From Planctomycetota bacterium (GTDB lineage Bacteria; Planctomycetota; Phycisphaerae; SM23-33), in NCBI GenBank assembly GCA_021160865.1, contig JAGHBS010000070.1, forward strand, positions 1 through 7,714: a DNA stretch of 7,714 nt. Direction: 5' to 3'. Positions 7,710-7,714 of this stretch are shown here, in pieces. The position numbers were made by a program, and so were the translations under genes. The notes under the pieces were generated by a model. That model did no database searches. It was not told the DNA's origin and saw only the letters and a list, made by a program, of their open reading frames with translations. The number at the start of each line of letters is the position of its first letter. The stretch's first letter is position 1.

Positions 7710-7714
7710 TGGTC

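Noticed and set aside
1..7714. Search by eye for CRISPR arrays, insertion sequences, tRNA genes, tandem repeats or attachment sites.
   Set aside because: No periodic repeats, transposase motifs or tRNA-like folds were seen. Nearly all of the window is accounted for by four coding genes.

Overview
This 7,714-base window carries four protein-coding genes and almost no non-coding DNA. The long genes at both ends run up to or very near the window edges. One gene is on the + strand: a very large AsmA/TamB-like envelope protein that is open at its 5' end. It converges on three genes on the - strand, read right to left: an 849-residue membrane protein with an N-terminal protein-kinase-like domain, a WecA/MraY-type phospho-sugar transferase, and a small OsmC-family peroxide-defence protein. 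I found no RNA genes, mobile elements, CRISPR arrays or convincing repeats.

The AsmA-like protein implies a Gram-negative (diderm) bacterium. By eye the GC content is moderate, a little over 40%. The combination of genes, and the 'GDRSHLYDQLVDRG' form of the transferase C-terminal motif, would fit Planctomycetota, possibly the Phycisphaerae side. This is a tentative impression from family resemblance and was not computed.

Layout: positions 2-3415 (+) hold the AsmA-like gene, and 3416 to about 3461 is a short convergent spacer with no clear terminator. Positions 3462-3914 (-) hold the OsmC-family gene, 3938-5086 (-) the WecA/MraY-like transferase, 5087-5159 an AT-rich 73-base spacer, and 5160-7709 (-) the kinase-like membrane protein. 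The three minus-strand genes are close enough to be one transcription unit. The transferase stop codon overlaps a possible upstream OsmC start as ATGA, but a strong ribosome binding site points to an internal OsmC start at 3914.

Three of the four genes point to the cell envelope: AsmA-like proteins serve envelope lipid traffic or outer-membrane homeostasis, and the transferase starts a polyprenyl-phosphate-linked glycan. The kinase-like protein is the most unusual item. It keeps a glycine-rich loop, an AVKIL lysine and a VDF metal-site motif, but has no aspartate where the catalytic loop should be, and its last ~480 residues are a multi-pass membrane domain I cannot assign to a family. A membrane-bound pseudokinase next to a lipid-carrier glycosyltransferase suggests regulation of envelope glycan synthesis, but that link is inference.
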